Assembly: GCF_017876315.1 (NCBI RefSeq) | Contig: NZ_JAGINU010000001.1 | Location: 2,728,001 to 2,792,000 of the forward strand | Reading direction: 5' to 3' | Length of the DNA: 64,000 nucleotides | Source of the DNA: Pseudonocardia parietis | Lineage (GTDB): Bacteria > Actinomycetota > Actinomycetes > Mycobacteriales > Pseudonocardiaceae | In this document: piece by piece, positions 61,181 to 64,000 of the stretch | How the letters are laid out: the number at the start of each line of letters is the position of its first letter | Position numbering within the stretch: the stretch's first letter is position 1 | Notes under the pieces: model-generated | Told to the model about the DNA's origin: nothing | Seen by the model: only the letters and a program-made list of their open reading frames with translations | Databases searched by the model: none | Translations under genes and position numbers: made by a program

Positions 61181-62824
61181 GTGGCACTGACTGCTGCACA
61201 CTGGGTCTATCTGGGCGGGATCCTGCTGATCCTCGGCACGATGAGCGCCCGGAAGAACGTCCTCGTCCCCGCACTGCTGGCGACGGTCGCGACCGCTTGG
61301 GCGATGACGGGGGACCCGATCGTTGCCGTCCAGGCGATCTTCAACGCCACACTCACAGCGGCTGCGGAGCTCTTCAACATCTTCCTGATCATCGCGATGG
61401 TGACCGCCCTGCTCGGCGCGCTCCGCGCAATGCACGCGGATCAGCGCATGGTCACCCCGTTCCAGAAGGTGATGCGCGGCGGGTGGTCCGCCTGGGCCGT
61501 GCTGATCGTGGTCACGTTCGGAGTCAGCCTGTTTTTCTGGCCGACGCCGGCGGTGCCGTTGATCGGGGCGATCCTGGTGCCGGCCGCGATCCGGGCGGGG
61601 CTTCCCGCGATGGGTGCCGCCATGGCGATCGCGGTGGCAGGGCAGGGCATGGCGCTGTCGAGCGACTACGTGATGCAGGTTGCCCCGGGGCTCTCGGCGA
61701 CGGCGGCCGGCGCCGACCCGGAGCGGGTCGCCGACGTCGCACTCGTCCTGGCGATCATCACCGGGATCACCGCGCTGGCCATCATGGGGCTGATGCTGGC
61801 CCGGCACATGCGGACGCCCTCGGACGTGTACCTCGAGGAGTGGGAGGCCGGCGTGGTTACCGGGCCGCGACCCTCGGCCGGTCTGTTCCAGCGGTTGCGT
61901 CGGCGATTCGCCGGCGCCGGGACGACCGGCGACGGGGCCGAACCGCTCATCGTGACCGAGCAGACCGAGGAACGAGTGGCGGTCGGCGCAGCCGTGGGTG
62001 GGTCGCCGACCGGCGCGAGCGGTGCGGCGCCACCGCCGTCGGGCGGCTCCGGAGACGTCCCGGACCGCGACGAGAAGCCAACCGGAAAGAACACGCCGCC
62101 CCCGGACCCACGCACGGAGCGGTTGGCGAGGCTCTTCGCCGTCGCAGTGCCGGTGACGTTCGGACTGATGATCATCTACTTGGTGCTGGGCGAAGCGGGT
62201 GTGGTGCCTCCGGTTGAGAGCGGCTCCGCTGCAGCACTGGTCGGAGGGCTCGCAATCGTGCTCGCCGTGCTGGCCTGTGTCGCGCTTGACGGGCCCCGCG
62301 CCGCACTGACCTCGGTCGGTGAGCACGTGACCGACGGGCTCGTATTTGCGTTCCGGGCGATGGGCATCGTCCTGCCGATCGCCGGGTTCTTCTTCCTGGG
62401 CAACTCCGACTTCGCGGGGGACATCCTGGGACTGCCCGACGACTCTCAGGCGCCCTCCCTGCTGGTCGACATCGTCATGTCCGCGCAGCACCTCATCCCG
62501 AGCAACCCTGTCGTCGTGAGTTTCGGAGTGCTGATCGTCGGGCTGCTCGGCGGGCTCGACGGCTCCGGCTTCTCCGGGCTGCCGATGACCGGTTCACTCT
62601 CCGGTGCGCTGGGGCCGGCCGTCGGCATCGACCCGGCGACGCTGGCCGCCGTCGGGCAAATGGGGTCGATCTGGGCGGGTGGCGGCGTACTCGTGGCCTG
62701 GTCGTCACTGCTGGTCGTCGCCGGGGTGACCCGGGTACCGGTCATCGAACTCGCCCGACGGTGCTTCCTGCCGGTGATGGCCGGATTGGTCGTCTCGACA
62801 CTGGTGGCCGCGACGTTCTTCTGA
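61181..62824 (+). CDS. Putative carboxylate/solute permease, paralogue T2
   Basis: A 547-residue membrane protein, paralogous to the permease ending at 51965: AHWVYL and SARKNVLVPALLATV at the start, SLFFWPTPAVPLIGAILVPAA near residue 120, GQGMALSSDYVMQVAPGLSA near 155, and GLDGSGFSGLPMTGSLSGALG plus WAGGGVLVAWSS in the second half. A Gly/Ser/Pro/charged linker of about 110 residues separates the halves. The GTG at 61181 follows AAGGAGG. Divergent from the GGT-like gene, so probably the importer for that branch. Confidence 0.72.
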   Translation: MALTAAHWVYLGGILLILGTMSARKNVLVPALLATVATAWAMTGDPIVAVQAIFNATLTAAAELFNIFLIIAMVTALLGALRAMHADQRMVTPFQKVMRGGWSAWAVLIVVTFGVSLFFWPTPAVPLIGAILVPAAIRAGLPAMGAAMAIAVAGQGMALSSDYVMQVAPGLSATAAGADPERVADVALVLAIITGITALAIMGLMLARHMRTPSDVYLEEWEAGVVTGPRPSAGLFQRLRRRFAGAGTTGDGAEPLIVTEQTEERVAVGAAVGGSPTGASGAAPPPSGGSGDVPDRDEKPTGKNTPPPDPRTERLARLFAVAVPVTFGLMIIYLVLGEAGVVPPVESGSAAALVGGLAIVLAVLACVALDGPRAALTSVGEHVTDGLVFAFRAMGIVLPIAGFFFLGNSDFAGDILGLPDDSQAPSLLVDIVMSAQHLIPSNPVVVSFGVLIVGLLGGLDGSGFSGLPMTGSLSGALGPAVGIDPATLAAVGQMGSIWAGGGVLVAWSSLLVVAGVTRVPVIELARRCFLPVMAGLVVSTLVAATFF

Positions 62825-62842
62825 CCCCTCGGCGGCATCTTC

Positions 62843-62883
62843 CGGCCCCGGATCCCCAGGCGTTGCCTGCGGATCCGGGGCCG
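62843..62883 (+). terminator. Terminator hairpin after permease T2
   Basis: CGGCCCCGGATCC (62843-62855) pairs exactly with GGATCCGGGGCCG (62871-62883), with a nested CAGGC/GCCTG stem in the loop. It starts 19 bases after the permease stop. Confidence 0.75.
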
Positions 62884-63081
62884 TCGTCGTTTCGGTCGGG
62901 AACCGTGCGAAGTGCTGCAAGATTCCGCCCGTCCTTGTGCTGACTGACCGGCGATCCGGGGCCTCCCGCCACATAACGTCGAGGTCACCGGGTCGGAGGC
63001 AACGGTGGCGGAGCGATCGGCCGCCACGAAGGCCACGCCCGGGTCCACCCGATCTCCGAGCTTCCATCTGGAGGGTTCGCC

Positions 63082-63822
63082 ATGACCCTGACCATCGACG
63101 AGACCACCGGGGCTCCCGCACCGGGTCTGCTCTCCCGGGAGGAATTCCGAACCGCCCTGGAGGACGCCATCAAGGGCCGCGAGGCGAAGAACGCCTCGTT
63201 CTCGAAGGCCTGGGCGGAGGGAACGCTCACCCGCGAGCACTTCAGCCGGTGGGCGGAGAACCACTACCACTACGTCGGCCCGTTCGCGGACTACCTCGGC
63301 TACATCTACGGCAACACCCCCGACCACTGCACCGACGCCAAGGACTTCACCCTCCAGAACATGTACGAGGAGGAGCTCGCCGACATCCGGCACACCGACC
63401 TCCTCATCCGGTTCGGCGAGGCGTGCGGGACCACCCGGGAGCAGATCGAGAACCCGGACAACATGAACGCGGTCACCCGTGGACTGCAGTCCTGGTGCTA
63501 CGCCGTCGCGATGCGCGAGCACTTCGTGGTGGCCACCGCCGCGCTGGTCGTCGGGCTGGAGTCGCAGGTGCCGAGCATCTACCGCAAGCAGATCGTCCCG
63601 TTGCGGGAGACCTACGGCTTCACCGAGGACGAGATCGAGTTCTTCGATCTGCACATCACGTCGGACGTGGTGCACGGCGAGCGGGGCTTCCAGATCGTGC
63701 TGGACCACGCCGACACCCCGGAACTGCAGCAGCGCTGTCTGCAGTTCGTGCGCTGGGGCGCCGAGATGCGGTTCTCCTACACCCGCGCGCTCTACGACAC
63801 CTACGTCGCGCCCACCCTCTGA
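63082..63822 (+). CDS. Haem-oxygenase-like diiron protein (CADD/PqqC-like)
   Basis: A 246-residue all-helical protein of the PqqC/TenA/CADD superfamily. Six residues fit the diiron ligand pattern known for CADD: Glu97-x6-His104, Glu160, and His191-x3-Asp195-x2-His198, with spacings within two residues of CADD's E81, H88, E142, H174, D178, H181. Enzymes of this haem-oxygenase-like oxidase class use dioxygen for N-oxidation, C-C cleavage or self-sacrificing chemistry. The ATG follows GGAGGG. A Rieske protein gene follows on the same strand, a possible electron donor. Substrate unknown. Confidence 0.75.
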   Translation: MTLTIDETTGAPAPGLLSREEFRTALEDAIKGREAKNASFSKAWAEGTLTREHFSRWAENHYHYVGPFADYLGYIYGNTPDHCTDAKDFTLQNMYEEELADIRHTDLLIRFGEACGTTREQIENPDNMNAVTRGLQSWCYAVAMREHFVVATAALVVGLESQVPSIYRKQIVPLRETYGFTEDEIEFFDLHITSDVVHGERGFQIVLDHADTPELQQRCLQFVRWGAEMRFSYTRALYDTYVAPTL

Positions 63823-63829
63823 CCGCCCT

Positions 63830-63861
63830 GCCGCGGCGGGTGCACCCGCACCCGCCGCGGC
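63830..63861 (+). other. Strong intercistronic hairpin
   Basis: GCCGCGGCGGGTG (63830-63842) and CACCCGCCGCGGC (63849-63861) form a 13-base stem around six bases, between the diiron protein and Rieske genes, leaving the next ribosome site (GGGAGGAGG) free. It may attenuate the second gene or stabilise the first message. Confidence 0.6.
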
Positions 63862-63883
63862 CCGACGCCCGGGAGGAGGGCTC

Positions 63884-64000
63884 GTGAGCGACACCGATAC
63901 CACGCATTGGATCGCCACCGTCCCGTTCACCGACCTCGCGCGCCGGCGCCGGACCCGCGTCGAGATCGGCGACGGGGCCGTGGCCCTGTTCCTCGTCGGG
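63884..64000 (+). CDS. Rieske [2Fe-2S] ferredoxin-like protein, 5' part only
   Basis: The first 39 codons are in the window; the gene is cut by the window end. WIATVPFTDLARRR followed by RVEIGDGAVALFLVG matches the opening strands of small Rieske proteins (NirD or dioxygenase-ferredoxin type), where the next segment would hold the first Cys-His cluster motif. GTG start nine bases after GGGAGGAGG. Its place after the diiron protein suggests it supplies electrons to it; this cannot be confirmed without the rest of the gene. Confidence 0.6.
   Translation, partial: MSDTDTTHWIATVPFTDLARRRRTRVEIGDGAVALFLVG

Noticed and set aside
1..64000. CRISPR arrays, tRNA or rRNA genes, insertion sequences, phage genes or integration sites
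   Set aside because: No regularly spaced long repeats, no cloverleaf-like RNA genes noticed, and no transposase or integrase proteins among the supported genes. A covariance-model search would be needed to exclude small RNAs.

Overview
The window is very GC-rich, uses many GTG starts, and packs genes into 4-bp-overlapping operons. It carries several TetR, MerR, PucR and LuxR regulators, acyl-CoA catabolism, an IdeR/DtxR-like iron box and a P450. This points to a chromosomal region of an actinomycete, most likely a Pseudonocardia-type organism; the genus is an inference. I saw no rRNA, tRNA, CRISPR array, insertion sequence or phage gene.

Layout. (1) 0.4-5.3 kb: MHS transporter, then a tightly coupled flavin monooxygenase / RidA-like / DUF1028 / M20 hydrolase operon, probably for a nitrogenous compound. 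(2) 5.5-7.3 kb: CBS protein and an ArsB/NhaD-like ion transporter. (3) 7.3-11.7 kb: siderophore-type ABC importer (binding protein, permease, ATPase) behind a candidate iron box, with two uncharacterised glutamine-amidotransferase-fold-like proteins as the last genes. (4) 11.7-20 kb: TetR, acyl-CoA ligase, MFS, two tandem mini-LuxR regulators, TetR, serine hydrolase and a luciferase-like monooxygenase. (5) 19.8-25.9 kb: a CoA-dependent catabolic operon (acyl-CoA dehydrogenase, SMP-30 lactonase, acyl-CoA ligase, SDR, enoyl-CoA hydratase) with its TetR gene. (6) 25.9-28.2 kb: quinone reductase-like enzyme and an exported nuclease.

(7) 28.4-38 kb: a P450, a GT39-like membrane glycosyltransferase, a MerR regulator, an S9 peptidase and an MFS exporter. 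Each is preceded by the same promoter element: a TTGASY-like -35, a 19-bp spacer holding the inverted repeat GTGCCG-N3-CGGCAC, and a T-N4-T -10. Five copies in 7 kb outline a local MerR regulon.

(8) 38.7-46.9 kb: a divergent DeoR regulator and a five-gene operon (solute symporter, FGGY kinase, M81 MlrC-like metallopeptidase, GlpA-like oxidase with a BFD-type iron-sulfur module, partner FAD oxidoreductase). They are separated by helically phased TGCCCGAT repeats. (9) 47-50.5 kb: cold-shock protein and a TctCBA carboxylate transporter. (10) 50.5-62.8 kb: a PucR-centred catabolic island with an amidase, aldehyde dehydrogenase, GlcG-like protein, MFS, Rid protein, cytosolic gamma-glutamyltransferase-like enzyme, and two paralogous unusual permeases. 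A CACAATC-type motif recurs in its control regions. (11) 63-64 kb: a haem-oxygenase-like diiron protein whose six metal-ligand positions match the CADD pattern, followed by a Rieske protein cut by the window end.

The genes are mainly catabolic accessory modules, each with its own regulator and transporter. All functional assignments come from reading motifs; no database search was done.
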